Assembly (NCBI GenBank): GCA_947381415.1
Contig: CANCVB010000003.1
Location: forward strand, 1 to 64,000
DNA from: Burkholderiales bacterium
GTDB taxonomy: Bacteria > Pseudomonadota > Gammaproteobacteria > Burkholderiales > Burkholderiaceae_C
Length of the DNA stretch: 64,000 nt
Direction of reading: 5' to 3'
Shown: one piece after another, positions 43,754 through 53,835 of the stretch
How the letters are laid out: every line of letters begins with the position of its first letter
How positions within the stretch are numbered: position 1 is the first letter of the stretch
Position numbers and translations under genes: made by a program
Notes under the pieces: generated by a model
Database searches by the model: none
Seen by the model: only the letters and a program-made list of their open reading frames with translations
What the model was told of the DNA's origin: nothing

Positions 43754-46081
43754 TCAGGCTTTCACCGCTTGCAAGGGCCAGCGCAAGGGTTTGGCCAATT
43801 GCATGGCGTAGGCGACCACAATCACTGAGCTCAGCGCCATACCCAAGCCCGCTAACCAGGGTGGCAAATACCCCATGAAAGCCAGTGGCACACACACCGC
43901 GTTGTAGAGCCCCGCCCACACCAAGTTATGCATCACCACGCGGCGCGTACGTTGGGCCAAAGCCAAGATTTGCGCTACAGCGCGCAAATGCTGACCTTGC
44001 ACCACCACATCGGATGTGGCCCGTGCCAACGGCACGGCTTCACCAAAAGCCATCGACACATGGGCTGCCGCCAAGACAGGCATGTCGTTGAAACCATCGC
44101 CCACCATGGCCACGCGTCTGCCCATGGCTTGCAAGGCTTTGAGTCTGTGCAGTTTTTCCTGAGGGCTGCACTCGGCAATCACGTTCCCCTTTGGCAAAGC
44201 CAGGCGTTGCGCCATGGCTTGGACAGCGGCAACTTTGTCACCCGACATCAAAAACACTTCGATGCCTTGGGCTTTCAAGGCTTGAACAGTGACCAATGCA
44301 TCGGGGCGCAGTACCTCTCGAAACGCGAACGAGGCCAACCAACCATGGTTGTCACAGACATGGACCTGGGCCTGCTGGGCGGCCAAAACAGGTACTTCAC
44401 AGTTGCCCAACCAGCTCTGGCAAAACGACAGCGAACCCATGCGTAAAGACTTCACGACCCCTGGTTCTTGAGGGTCTGCATACTGGGCCGATAAGCCCTG
44501 ACCCACGGTTTCTTGAACAGAACTTAAGCCTGTGGCAGCGGTACTGTGTTGGGCCAATGCCACCACCGCGCGTGAATAAGGGTGCCAAGAGTGTTGCGCC
44601 ACACCAGCGGTCAAAGCGATCAGGTATTGACTGGTGCGGGAAGCCAAATCATCTGCACCCATCACACCTTCCACGGTGTAGAGGGCTTGCAACTCAAAGC
44701 GGTCACTGGTCAAGGTGCCCGTTTTGTCAAACACCACGGTATCGACCTGTGCCAGGGTTTCCAGCGTTTGCACATCACGCAACAACACGCCTTGCCGCGC
44801 CAAAGTCCCTGCGGCAGAGAGCATGGCCGCAGGTGTGGCCAAGGTCAATGCACATGGACAGGTCACAATCAATACCGAAACCGCCACCATCAATGCATGT
44901 GCGGGCGACACAGACCACGCCAGCCAGGCACTCACAGCGGCGGCGACCAGCACGGCCAACAAAAATGGCTTGGCCACACGGTCTGCCAAGATGGCCAAAC
45001 GGGGTTTGTGCAAAGACGCGCTTTGCATCAAAGTAACGATCTGCGCAAAGCGTGTCGAAGCGCCGATTTGACTGACCTTTACGCGCACGGTCTGGCTTAA
45101 ATTGTGCGAACCAGCCAACACAGCCTCACCCACACAACGCGGCAATGGCGTTGATTCACCCGTGAGCAAAGCTTCCTCAACCAAGCTCACCCCGTCAGTG
45201 ATGATGGCGTCAGCTGGAAAAACCTCGCCGGGTCGTACTTCCAACACATCGCCGATTCGAACGTCCTCCACGGCAACCGTGTCAAAGGCTTGCGAGGCAT
45301 TCAAGCGGCGCACAGTTTCGGGCAATCGGTTGATCAGGGCTTCCAATGACCCTGCGGTTTTCTCGCGCAAACGAGACTCCAGCCAGCGCCCTGTCAACAA
45401 GAAAAACACAAACATGGTGATGGAGTCGAAATACACCGCGTCGCCAAACACACCGGTGGGCTCGAACATGGCAATGCTGCTGACGACAAACGACACCCAC
45501 AAACCCAAGGCCACGGGAAAATCCATGCTGATATGGCCTTGACGCAGGTCGCGCCATGCGGCGCTGGTAAAGACATCTGCCGAGAAAAACATCACCGGCA
45601 GGGTCAACACCCAAGAGGCCCAACGCAACAAAGACAACATATCGGGCGTGATTTCATGCGGCGCCGACAAATAAGGCGGCAAGGCGTACATCATTACTTG
45701 CATCATGCAAAAACCTGCCACAGCCCAGCGCCACAGACTTTGTCGCGCAAGAAGGGCGTGGTTCAAACGTGAGGCATGGTCTTGGGCAGGAACGGCGTGG
45801 TAGCCGGCTGCCTCGATCGCATCGAACCACAGCGATGGCTTGACTTCGTCTTGGGACCACACCACATTCGCGCGATGGGTTGCGCCGTTCACATGGGCGG
45901 ATTTCACACCAGGCACGGCGAGCAGAGCGGACTCCACATTGAGCGCGCAAGCGCCACAGGTCATGCCTTCGATGACCACCTGCGATTGCCACCAATGTTG
46001 ACTGGGATCGTCTTTGTCCAACGAAGCGCTGAATGTGCCCCAGCGCTTCGGGTCATCGAGTAATCCATAAACTGCATTCAT
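43754..46081 (-). CDS. ccoI: Copper-exporting P1B ATPase of the cbb3 assembly group
   Basis: 775 residues. An N-terminal metal-binding domain has GMTCGACAL; the channel has CPCALTLATP (Cys-Pro-Cys); the catalytic motifs are DKTGTLTSD and GDGFNDMPVL. It delivers copper for CuB insertion in cbb3. The start ATG at 46081 is preferred over a TTG at 46111; an FNR box lies 36 bases before it. It is first in the operon and is followed by ccoS. Confidence 0.9.
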   Translation of the reverse strand: MNAVYGLLDDPKRWGTFSASLDKDDPSQHWWQSQVVIEGMTCGACALNVESALLAVPGVKSAHVNGATHRANVVWSQDEVKPSLWFDAIEAAGYHAVPAQDHASRLNHALLARQSLWRWAVAGFCMMQVMMYALPPYLSAPHEITPDMLSLLRWASWVLTLPVMFFSADVFTSAAWRDLRQGHISMDFPVALGLWVSFVVSSIAMFEPTGVFGDAVYFDSITMFVFFLLTGRWLESRLREKTAGSLEALINRLPETVRRLNASQAFDTVAVEDVRIGDVLEVRPGEVFPADAIITDGVSLVEEALLTGESTPLPRCVGEAVLAGSHNLSQTVRVKVSQIGASTRFAQIVTLMQSASLHKPRLAILADRVAKPFLLAVLVAAAVSAWLAWSVSPAHALMVAVSVLIVTCPCALTLATPAAMLSAAGTLARQGVLLRDVQTLETLAQVDTVVFDKTGTLTSDRFELQALYTVEGVMGADDLASRTSQYLIALTAGVAQHSWHPYSRAVVALAQHSTAATGLSSVQETVGQGLSAQYADPQEPGVVKSLRMGSLSFCQSWLGNCEVPVLAAQQAQVHVCDNHGWLASFAFREVLRPDALVTVQALKAQGIEVFLMSGDKVAAVQAMAQRLALPKGNVIAECSPQEKLHRLKALQAMGRRVAMVGDGFNDMPVLAAAHVSMAFGEAVPLARATSDVVVQGQHLRAVAQILALAQRTRRVVMHNLVWAGLYNAVCVPLAFMGYLPPWLAGLGMALSSVIVVAYAMQLAKPLRWPLQAVKA

Positions 46082-46116
46082 GGCCCCAAGGCTAAATTGC
46101 ACAAGGTCCAAACACC

Positions 46117-46130
46117 TTGACTTGGATCAA
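46117..46130 (-). promoter_or_regulatory. FNR/ANR box of the cco operon
   Basis: TTGAC-TTGG-ATCAA matches 9 of 10 consensus positions. Its centre is 42.5 bases before the ccoI ATG, so class II spacing (-41.5) would place the transcript start at or next to the start codon. The -10 region (TAGCCT) is poor. Confidence 0.65.
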
Positions 46131-46214
46131 ACCCCCGTCAAAAAGGCCTTGCAACTTACGCTGGACTGACGATTCGTCGCAAAGTCAGGGGCTGGCAAGG
46201 GCGGCCATTGGCTG

Positions 46215-47300
46215 TCACGACAGCGCCCACGCAATGTGCTCGCGCACCACTTCACTGGGATGGTCTTGCCAGCGCTGCAAGGCTTGGCGCAAAGCGCTTT
46301 GTTCTGCAGCGCCCAGGTTGTGGCGCAAGGCATTGCCTGTGGCGACAGCCAGATTTCGCAACCACCGCACATGGCCAATTCGGCGAATCGCACTGCCCTC
46401 TGTCAGCCGCAAGAAACTGTCTTCATCCCATTGCAACAACTGCCACAAAGAACTGGCACCCAGTCCGTGGCGCTCGTCAAAGTCTGGCAAGGCAGAGCGC
46501 TTGGCGTATTTGTTCCAAGGGCAGACCAACTGGCAATCATCGCAACCATAGATGCGGTTGCCCATCAAGGGGCGAAGTTCTTCAGGGATGCTGCCTGCGT
46601 GTTCGATGGTCAGGTAGGAGATGCAACGCCTGGCGTCCAATTGGTAGGGCGCGATGATGGCTTGGCTAGGACAGACACGGATACAGGCATCGCAGGTGCC
46701 ACAGTGCGCTTCCCCCATGGCCGTGGGCTCAAGTGCAATATCAACAAAAATTTCGCCCAAGAAAAAAAATGACCCTGCATCACGGTGCAATACCAAGGTG
46801 TGTTTGCCGCGCCATCCGAGTCCGCTTCGCACCGCCAATTCGGCTTCCAAGACTGGCGCAGAATCCGTGAACACCCGAAAACCCGAAGCCCCTGCAAAGG
46901 CTTGTAATTTCTCGGCAAGTTGCTGCAAGCGTTGACGCATCACCTTGTGGTAGTCCCGCCCGCGGGCATAAACCGACACCACCGCTTGCGTGGACTGCTG
47001 TAAACGTTGTAACTCGCTCTGCGCCCAATCGGTGCTGGGTGATGGGGTTTGACGGGGCAGGTAATCCATGCGGGCTGTGATGACACTCAAGGTGCCTGGC
47101 ACCAGTTCCGCAGGCCTGGCACGGGTCAGGCCATGGCGCGCCATATAGGTCATATCTCCATGGTGTCCTTGGGCCAACCAAGCCAGCAGTCCAGGCTCTG
47201 CATCCCGTAAATCCACAGGGGCCACGCCAATTTGGGAGAATCCAAGTTCTGAACCCCAGTCTTGCAGTTGATGGAGCAACGCAGATTGATTTATGGACAC
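46215..47300 (-). CDS. queG: Epoxyqueuosine reductase
   Basis: Last step of queuosine synthesis; B12- and iron-sulfur-dependent. The 361-residue reading (GTG start at 47300) has two ferredoxin-like clusters: HCGTCDACIRVCP and CDDCQLVCPWNKYAKRS, plus GNRIYGCDDC and HVRWLRNLAVATGN. A reliable ATG is missing; GTG at 47300 or 47306 both fit. Divergent from tsaE with almost no gap. The cobalamin import operon may support this B12 enzyme (inference). Confidence 0.9.
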   Translation of the reverse strand: MSINQSALLHQLQDWGSELGFSQIGVAPVDLRDAEPGLLAWLAQGHHGDMTYMARHGLTRARPAELVPGTLSVITARMDYLPRQTPSPSTDWAQSELQRLQQSTQAVVSVYARGRDYHKVMRQRLQQLAEKLQAFAGASGFRVFTDSAPVLEAELAVRSGLGWRGKHTLVLHRDAGSFFFLGEIFVDIALEPTAMGEAHCGTCDACIRVCPSQAIIAPYQLDARRCISYLTIEHAGSIPEELRPLMGNRIYGCDDCQLVCPWNKYAKRSALPDFDERHGLGASSLWQLLQWDEDSFLRLTEGSAIRRIGHVRWLRNLAVATGNALRHNLGAAEQSALRQALQRWQDHPSEVVREHIAWALS

Positions 47301-47789
47301 ACACACCCTTTGAACGAAAAGCCGATTGTAAAAACCCTGCACTGGCCCGATGAACCCGCTTGCGAGGCCTTTGCACAGCGACTTGCCTTGTGCCCTGCGC
47401 TCGCGCAAGCACTGGTGTGTTTGCATGGTGACTTGGGGGCTGGCAAAACCACTTTTACCCGTTACCTGTTGCAAGCCATGGGGGTGACCGACCGCATCAA
47501 AAGCCCCACCTATGCGGTGGTTGAGACCTATGACATACCTCACGCAGGCCAAGACCTGTGTATTTGGCATTTCGATTTTTACCGCTTCACTGACCCGCGT
47601 GAATGGGAAGACGCGGGTTTGCGCGATATTTTTGCAAGCACCGGTTTGAAAATTTGCGAGTGGCCCGAGAAAGCCAGCGGCATGCTGCCGCAGGCTGACT
47701 TGGACTTGCATTTCACGGTCAACACCGATGGCAGCCGCGACGTTCGCATGTGCGCTCACAGCGTGCTGGGGGAAGATTTACTCGCATGA
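47271..47789 (+). CDS. tsaE: tRNA threonylcarbamoyladenosine biosynthesis ATPase TsaE
   Basis: P-loop ATPase for t6A formation at tRNA position 37. Motifs: HGDLGAGKTTFTRYLLQ (Walker A), SPTYAVVETYD, and HFDFYRFTDPREWEDAGL. The start is uncertain: ATG at 47271 gives 172 residues but overlaps queG by 30 bases; TTG at 47310 gives 159 residues. The protein family begins close to PIVKTLHWPDE, so either is possible. It overlaps amiC as ATGA. Confidence 0.87.
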   Translation: MEQRRLIYGHTHPLNEKPIVKTLHWPDEPACEAFAQRLALCPALAQALVCLHGDLGAGKTTFTRYLLQAMGVTDRIKSPTYAVVETYDIPHAGQDLCIWHFDFYRFTDPREWEDAGLRDIFASTGLKICEWPEKASGMLPQADLDLHFTVNTDGSRDVRMCAHSVLGEDLLA

Positions 47790-49120
47790 CACCCATCACA
47801 CCGCAAAGACGACAGTTACTGCAAGCAAGCGCTGTGGTTTTGCTGCTGGGTCGAGCGCATTTGGCGTGGGGCGCAAGCATTTTGGCGGTGCGGGTTTGGC
47901 CAGCCGTGGAATACACCCGCGTGACCATCGAGTCCGATACCTTGTTGAAGGTACAACACACCTTTATAGCCAATCCACCGCGCTTGGCCGTCGACATTGA
48001 AGGCATTGAGTTGAATGCCGCCTTGCGCGATTTGGTCGGCAAAGTCCGCAACGACGACCCCTTCATCACCGGCGTACGAATTGGGCAATTCAACCCGACC
48101 ACGGTTCGTTTGGTTTTGGACTTGCGTCAACCCGTCAAACCCCAAGTGTTTACCTTAGCGCCCGTCCAAGCGGGTCAGGCCAACTTTCAGCACCGCTTGG
48201 TGTTGGACCTCTACCCCAACCAAGAAGCTGATCCGCTAGAAGCCTTGATTGCAGAGCGCTTGATGGGCGATAAACCCGTACCCAGCAAAGATGCATTGGG
48301 CGATATGGTGGCCAGTCACCAAAAACCAGCCACCGGCATGACCGAGACCCCACCTGTGGGCTCTGCCGCCTCGGCTGAAAAAACCGATCGTTTTGTGGTG
48401 GTGGCGCTCGACCCAGGGCACGGTGGTGAAGACCCAGGTGCAGTCGGTCCCAACGGCACGCGTGAAAAAGATGTGGTGCTGCAAATCGCGCGTTTGCTGC
48501 AAGAGCGCATCAACAAAACGGTGCTGAAAACCAAACGGGGCGATTTACCCCTGCGGGCTTTTTTAACCCGTGACGCTGACTTTTTTTTACCCCTGCATGT
48601 ACGGGTACAAAAAGCACAAAAGGTGCAAGCCGATTTGTTCATCAGCTTGCACGCGGATGCGTTTTTTACGCCTCAAGCACGCGGTGCGAGTGTGTTTGCG
48701 CTGAGCCAAGGTGCGGCCTCTAGTGCGGCTGCGCGTTGGATGGCCAACAAAGAAAACGGCGCTGACGCCATAGGTGGCTTAAACATTAAAGTACAAGATC
48801 AGCATGTGCAACGCGCTTTGCTGGACATGAGCACGACGGCGCAAATCAACGACAGTTTGAAGCTGGGCAATGAGATGCTGGGGCAAATTCGCCGCGTGGG
48901 AAAGTTGCACAAGCCACAGGTAGAGCAAGCAGGGTTTGCCGTGTTGAAAGCACCCGATATTCCCAGCCTGTTGGTGGAAACCGCTTTTATCAGCAATCCC
49001 GAGGAAGAAGCTTTGTTGATCAGTGCGGCCTACCAAAACCAATTGGCAGACGCCTTGATGCGTGGCATCGAAAATTACTTTTTGCGCAATCCACCCTTGG
49101 CGCGTAACCGCTCTGCTTGA
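47786..49120 (+). CDS. amiC: N-acetylmuramoyl-L-alanine amidase
   Basis: Cell-wall amidase acting at division. 444 residues with a twin-arginine-like signal (TPQRRQLLQASAVVLLLG), an AMIN domain (residues 30-130) that targets the septum, a linker, and an Amidase_3 zinc domain with ALDPGHGGEDPGAVG (zinc His), HADAFFTP and ETAFISNPEEE. The start is fixed by overlap with the tsaE stop. In E. coli the amidase at this position is amiB; the twin-arginine signal is more like AmiC or AmiA. Confidence 0.9.
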   Translation: MTPITPQRRQLLQASAVVLLLGRAHLAWGASILAVRVWPAVEYTRVTIESDTLLKVQHTFIANPPRLAVDIEGIELNAALRDLVGKVRNDDPFITGVRIGQFNPTTVRLVLDLRQPVKPQVFTLAPVQAGQANFQHRLVLDLYPNQEADPLEALIAERLMGDKPVPSKDALGDMVASHQKPATGMTETPPVGSAASAEKTDRFVVVALDPGHGGEDPGAVGPNGTREKDVVLQIARLLQERINKTVLKTKRGDLPLRAFLTRDADFFLPLHVRVQKAQKVQADLFISLHADAFFTPQARGASVFALSQGAASSAAARWMANKENGADAIGGLNIKVQDQHVQRALLDMSTTAQINDSLKLGNEMLGQIRRVGKLHKPQVEQAGFAVLKAPDIPSLLVETAFISNPEEEALLISAAYQNQLADALMRGIENYFLRNPPLARNRSA

Positions 49121-49165
49121 GCACAGTGCCATCACGGTGGCGGCACTTGGCCTTGAGGCCGCACA

Positions 49166-49795
49166 TCAACGTTTAGCGCGCCACGCGCCCCAGAGCGCGA
49201 ATAAGCCAGGAATCAAAATCATGGCCCAGATGATTTTGTCCAAATGGACTTTCACCCACCCAATATGGCCAAACAAATACCCGGCCATGCCAATACCCCA
49301 CACCCAGAGCACGGCACCCAGCACATTGAAGAGCGAAAAACGCCGTCTGTCCATGGACGCCACGCCCGCCACAAAAGGTGCAAAGGTGCGAATGAACGGC
49401 ATGAATCTGGCTAGCACTATCGTGATACTGCCATAGCGCTCATAGAACGCGTGGGCTTGTTCATATGCCTGACGGTTGAACCAACGGGTTTGCATGCCCA
49501 AGAGTCGTTCACCGAAATGCCGACCGATCCAAAAATTGCACTGATCGCCCAAAATAGCTGCCGCTGTTAACAAACCCAAGACCCAAGGCAGGCTCAACAG
49601 CTCCGCACCCGCCATCGCGCCCACCACAAACAGCAAAGAGTCGCCAGGCAGAAACGGCATGACCACCAAACCTGTTTCAACGAATACCACCATGAACAAC
49701 ACCGCATAAACCCACACGCCATAGGTTTGCACAAATGCCTCCAGGTAGCGGTCTACGTGCAGCACGAAATCAATCAGCAAGCTCAAGTTTTCCAT
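49166..49795 (-). CDS. DedA family membrane protein
   Basis: 209 residues with several hydrophobic segments. FMVVFVETGLVVMPFLPGDSLLF near residue 35 and the conserved FYERYGSITIVLARFMPFIRTFAPFVAG (long helix) are DedA hallmarks, related to undecaprenyl phosphate and phospholipid flipping. ATG at 49795 gives a normal N-terminus. It is inserted, in the opposite direction, between amiC and mutL. Confidence 0.88.
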   Translation of the reverse strand: MENLSLLIDFVLHVDRYLEAFVQTYGVWVYAVLFMVVFVETGLVVMPFLPGDSLLFVVGAMAGAELLSLPWVLGLLTAAAILGDQCNFWIGRHFGERLLGMQTRWFNRQAYEQAHAFYERYGSITIVLARFMPFIRTFAPFVAGVASMDRRRFSLFNVLGAVLWVWGIGMAGYLFGHIGWVKVHLDKIIWAMILIPGLFALWGAWRAKR

Positions 49796-49869
49796 GGCGG
49801 CGATTATCACCGTCGCTTGTCGCAAGCTTGCTGGGCTTGCTGTGAACGTCCCCCTTTAGAATCAGGCGC

Positions 49870-51690
49870 GTGAATGCCCCCTCCTCTGCGCGACGACCCA
49901 TCCGCGAACTCCCCGACGAACTGATCAGCCAAATTGCCGCTGGCGAAGTGGTCGAGCGACCTGCGTCTGTGGTGCGCGAATTGGTGGACAACGCATTGGA
50001 CGCAGGCGCCACCCAAGTCACCGTGCGCTTGGCTGAAGGCGGTGTGCGGCTCATCTGTGTGGAAGATGATGGCGTCGGTTTGCTGCCTGCCGATATGCCT
50101 TTGGCCTTGCGTCGCCATGCCACCAGCAAAATCAGCAGCTTGCACGACCTCGAGTCGGTTGCCACCATGGGCTTTCGCGGCGAGGCATTGGCCGCCATCG
50201 CCGCGGTGAGCGAACTGAGCCTGACATCACGAACCAGCGATCAAGACCACGCCATGCAACTTGACGCGCGCAGCGGTGAATTGCGTCCTGCCGCACGCAA
50301 CACCGGAACCACGGTGGAAGTGAAAGAGCTGTTTTTCAGCACGCCGGCAAGACGTAAATTTTTAAAGTCCACTGCCACCGAATTAGCGCATTGTTTGGAG
50401 TCGTTACGCCGCCATGCACTGGCTCGCCCCGACGTGGGTTTTGCGCTTTGGCATGATGGCAAATTGGCGGCACAGTGGCGTGCCCATGCCCATGAGCACG
50501 CCATGGATGCGCGCTTGGCAGATGTTTTGGGTACAGCGTTTGTCACTGCCTCGGTTGCTATTGACCATGTGCATGCCGGCATGCGTGTGGTGGGGCGAGC
50601 GGGTTTGCCGGACGCAGCGAGGTCGCGCGCCGATCACCAATTTGCCTATGTCAACGGTCGCTATGTGCGCGACCGTGTGCTGGGTCATGCCGCGCGCAGC
50701 GCCTTTGAAGACATCTTGCACGGGCAACGCCAGCCCGTCTATGCCTTGTACCTCTCCATTGACCCCGCCAGGGTGGATGTGAATGTGCATCCCACCAAAA
50801 TCGAGGTGCGTTTTCGTGACAGCCGTGAAGCCCACCAAGCGGTGCAACACGCTTTGACACAAGCGCTGTCGGTCTCGCGGGCGGGTCAAGTGCACAGCGC
50901 CCCCCATGTGTTGTCGCCTGTGCCCTCCGAACGGGCACAAGCCATTTCGGCCTTGCAGTCTTTTGCCAACAGCCCTGGCCAAAGCGGTCTGCCTTGGCAA
51001 GCGCCCGCGCAAGGGTATGTCGCCAATGATTTGTCACAGTTGTGGCAACCCAGTGTCTTGAAAACGCACCCTGGCGATCAAGAGCCCACGCCTTTGCCAG
51101 CGGGCGAGTGGCCCTTGGGCAAGGCCTTGGCGCAGTTGCAAGGCGTTTACATCTTGGCTGAAAACACCCAGGGTCTGGTGGTGGTGGATATGCACGCAGC
51201 GCATGAGCGCATCGTGTATGAGCGCCTGAAAACCCAATTGGCACAACACCAAATGCAAGCCCAGGCCTTGCTCATTCCAGCCTCGTTCGCCGCCACGCCA
51301 GAAGAGATGGCCACCGTGGAAACCCATGCAAACACTTTAGGCGAACTGGGGCTGGCGATAGAACTTTTCAGTGCCCAGTCACTGGTGGTACGCAGCGTGC
51401 CGGCCTCTCTGGCGCAAGGCGACGCCGTGGCCTTAGCGCGCAGCGTGTTGGCAGAGTTGGCCCAGCACGATGCCCACAATGTGTTGCAACGCGCGCGCGA
51501 CGATGTGCTGGCCGCCATGGCCTGCCACGGCGCAGTTCGTGCCAATCGTCAACTCACGCTGCCCGAAATGAATGCTTTGCTGCGTCAAATGGAAACCACT
51601 GAACGCGCTGACCAATGTAACCACGGCAGACCCACTTGGCGACAACTGGGCATGCGCGATTTAGACACGCTGTTTTTAAGAGGCCGCTGA
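49870..51690 (+). CDS. mutL: DNA mismatch repair protein MutL
   Basis: 606 residues. GHKL ATPase motifs: ELPDELISQIAAGEVVERPASVVRELVDNALDAGA (motif I) and GFRGEALAAIAAVSEL (motif III, conserved GFRGEAL), with RVDVNVHPTKIEVRF. The C-terminal dimer domain lacks an endonuclease DQHA motif and reads DMHAAHERIVYER instead, as in MutL-only organisms with MutH or MutH-less systems. GTG at 49870 is the start; no ATG precedes it in frame. Stop overlaps the Bcr gene (TGATG). Confidence 0.94.
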   Translation: MNAPSSARRPIRELPDELISQIAAGEVVERPASVVRELVDNALDAGATQVTVRLAEGGVRLICVEDDGVGLLPADMPLALRRHATSKISSLHDLESVATMGFRGEALAAIAAVSELSLTSRTSDQDHAMQLDARSGELRPAARNTGTTVEVKELFFSTPARRKFLKSTATELAHCLESLRRHALARPDVGFALWHDGKLAAQWRAHAHEHAMDARLADVLGTAFVTASVAIDHVHAGMRVVGRAGLPDAARSRADHQFAYVNGRYVRDRVLGHAARSAFEDILHGQRQPVYALYLSIDPARVDVNVHPTKIEVRFRDSREAHQAVQHALTQALSVSRAGQVHSAPHVLSPVPSERAQAISALQSFANSPGQSGLPWQAPAQGYVANDLSQLWQPSVLKTHPGDQEPTPLPAGEWPLGKALAQLQGVYILAENTQGLVVVDMHAAHERIVYERLKTQLAQHQMQAQALLIPASFAATPEEMATVETHANTLGELGLAIELFSAQSLVVRSVPASLAQGDAVALARSVLAELAQHDAHNVLQRARDDVLAAMACHGAVRANRQLTLPEMNALLRQMETTERADQCNHGRPTWRQLGMRDLDTLFLRGR

Positions 51691-52883
51691 TGCACGCCAA
51701 TTTGGTGATTTTGTTGTTGTCCTTGTCGATTGGTTTACAGCCAGTCTCCACGGACTTGTATTTGCCTAGTTTGCCTGGCTTGGCCTTGGACTTGCACGCC
51801 AGCGTAGGCATGGTGCAGTACACCCTCAGTGGCTTGCTGTTGGCTTTTGGCATGTCACAACTGTTTTGGGGACCGTTCTCTGACAAAGTGGGGCGTCGCC
51901 CCATCATGCTGACCGGTTTGATCATTTATGCCATTGCCGCGGCGGGTTGTGTGCTCAGTCCGAGCATCGAAGCCTTGGTGGTGTGGCGCATCGTGCAAGG
52001 CGCGGCCATGGGTGCGGTCATCACCAGTGCGCGCGCGGTGGTGCGCGATTTGTACACCCCTTTGCATGGCGCAAAGGTCATGTCCAAAGCCATGACAGGT
52101 CTGGGTTTGATGGCATGCACCAGTCCGCCCTTGGGGGGGGTTCTCAGCCAACACTGGGGTTGGCGCGTGGCTTTGATGTCGGTGGTGACGTATGCCTTGT
52201 TCACCTTAGGTTTGGTGGCTTGGCGCTTCAAAGAAACCATCACGACCCGCAACCCGCATGCACTGCACCTGCCTACCATGCTGCGTATTTGGGGTGAAGT
52301 CTTGCGCAACCCAACGTTTCGTGCGTTTGCCCTGCTGTCGTTGGCAGCTTATGGTGCTTTGTTCACGTACCTTGCGAGTTCGTCATTTATCTTTATCCAA
52401 GTACTGCATTTAACAGGCTTGCAACTCGGTTGGATTTTGTCGTCGATGTCACTGGTCTACATCACGGGCACCATCGTTTGCCGGTTTTTGCTGCGCCGCT
52501 TGGGTGTACGCAAAACCATTGCGCTGGCTGGCTTGTTCAGCTTTGGCAGCGGCCTGTCTTTGTGTTGGATGGTTTATGGGGGTGAGCCCACGGCGATGGG
52601 CTTGGTACTGGCCATGTACCCCATGGTATTGGCCCACGGTGTTCACCAACCGATTGGCCAAAGTGGTGCGGTAGGCCCGTTCCCTTTGTCTGCCGGCGCG
52701 GCCTCGGCGATGAACGGGTTTTTGATGATGGTGGCCGCGTTTGGCACCGGACTGTGGCTCAGTCACAGCATTGATGGCAGCTTGTTCCCTTTGGCGCATG
52801 GCATCGCTTTTTGGGGCACCGTGCTGGCCTTAACCGCATGGACCTTGGTGCAATGGCATGGTGAACCCGTCCAAACCGACTGA
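51690..52883 (+). CDS. Bcr/CflA-type drug efflux MFS protein
   Basis: 397 residues, about twelve helices. The N-terminus reads [30 protein letters not shown], the Bcr/CflA signature ([10 protein letters not shown]), and later [16 protein letters not shown], the MFS loop. It exports drugs or peptides, possibly with low specificity. The ATG at 51690 overlaps the mutL stop, and the gene overlaps miaA by 26 bases. It is an insertion within the mutL-miaA pair. Confidence 0.85.
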   Translation: MHANLVILLLSLSIGLQPVSTDLYLPSLPGLALDLHASVGMVQYTLSGLLLAFGMSQLFWGPFSDKVGRRPIMLTGLIIYAIAAAGCVLSPSIEALVVWRIVQGAAMGAVITSARAVVRDLYTPLHGAKVMSKAMTGLGLMACTSPPLGGVLSQHWGWRVALMSVVTYALFTLGLVAWRFKETITTRNPHALHLPTMLRIWGEVLRNPTFRAFALLSLAAYGALFTYLASSSFIFIQVLHLTGLQLGWILSSMSLVYITGTIVCRFLLRRLGVRKTIALAGLFSFGSGLSLCWMVYGGEPTAMGLVLAMYPMVLAHGVHQPIGQSGAVGPFPLSAGAASAMNGFLMMVAAFGTGLWLSHSIDGSLFPLAHGIAFWGTVLALTAWTLVQWHGEPVQTD

Positions 52884-53835
52884 GCTGTTCCCCGCTTGGG
52901 ATGCGTTGGCGCTGGTGGGCCCCACCGCCAGCGGCAAGACGGCAGTGGCTTTGGCCTTGGCGCAGCTTTGGCCGCTGGAAATCATCAGCGTGGACTCGGC
53001 GCTGGTCTACCAAGGCATGGACATTGGCACAGCCAAGCCCACACCTACCGAGCGCCAAGCTGTGGTGCACCACCTGATTGATATTCGTGACCCGGCACAC
53101 AGCTACAGTGCCGCCGACTTCGCGCGTGACGCGGGTGCTTTGATCCATGACATACGTGCCAGAGGAAAGTTGCCACTGTTGGTGGGGGGCAGCATGTTGT
53201 ATGTGAAAGCCTTGGTCGATGGTTTGGATGATTTGCCTTTGGCCGACCCCGCTGTGCGTGCAGCCATCGAAGCGCAGGCTGCGCAATACGGCTGGCCTGC
53301 ACTGCATGCCGAGTTGGCTGTGGTGGACCCCCAAGCAGCCCAACGACTGCCTCCCCATGATGCGCAGCGTATTGCGCGCGCGCTGGAGGTATGGCGCATC
53401 ACGGGTCAGGCTTTATCGTCTTTCTTTGGCGCAACCCGCGTGGCAGGCCCACGCGTGGGTTTGTTGTCACTCGAACCCCAAGACCGTGCATGGTTGCACC
53501 AACGCATCGCAGAGCGCTTTGACAGCATGCTGCAGCAAGGTTTGGTGAAAGAAGTGGAAGCACTGCGCGCACGCTCGGATTTGCACGCCGATTTACCGTC
53601 CATGCGCTGTGTGGGCTACCGCCAAGTGTGGGAGGCTTTGGACGCCATCGACGACGGCATGCCTGGGCCCAAGGCGATGCGTTTGATACGTGAGCGTGGC
53701 ATCGTAGCCAGTCGCCAACTGGCCAAGCGGCAACTGACTTGGCTGCGCGGTATGCCACAGCGACAGGTGGTGGCCTGCGACAGCCCGCAGGTCATGGCAG
53801 ATGTGCAAGCGGTGTTGGCCCAATGGCAGCCTTGA
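52858..53835 (+). CDS. miaA: tRNA dimethylallyltransferase
   Basis: Adds dimethylallyl to A37 of tRNAs reading U-starting codons. 325 residues: [17 protein letters not shown] (P-loop), [20 protein letters not shown], and the [13 protein letters not shown] and [11 protein letters not shown] motifs. The start overlaps the Bcr gene; ATG at 52858 or GTG at 52861. It overlaps the RluA gene by 13 bases. mutL-miaA linkage is ancient in proteobacteria. Confidence 0.93.
   Translation: MVNPSKPTELFPAWDALALVGPTASGKTAVALALAQLWPLEIISVDSALVYQGMDIGTAKPTPTERQAVVHHLIDIRDPAHSYSAADFARDAGALIHDIRARGKLPLLVGGSMLYVKALVDGLDDLPLADPAVRAAIEAQAAQYGWPALHAELAVVDPQAAQRLPPHDAQRIARALEVWRITGQALSSFFGATRVAGPRVGLLSLEPQDRAWLHQRIAERFDSMLQQGLVKEVEALRARSDLHADLPSMRCVGYRQVWEALDAIDDGMPGPKAMRLIRERGIVASRQLAKRQLTWLRGMPQRQVVACDSPQVMADVQAVLAQWQP

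Noticed and set aside
42794-43828. 344-codon frame opposite ccoN and ccoS
   Set aside because: ccoN motifs are complete on the other strand, and the antisense product has no domain features.
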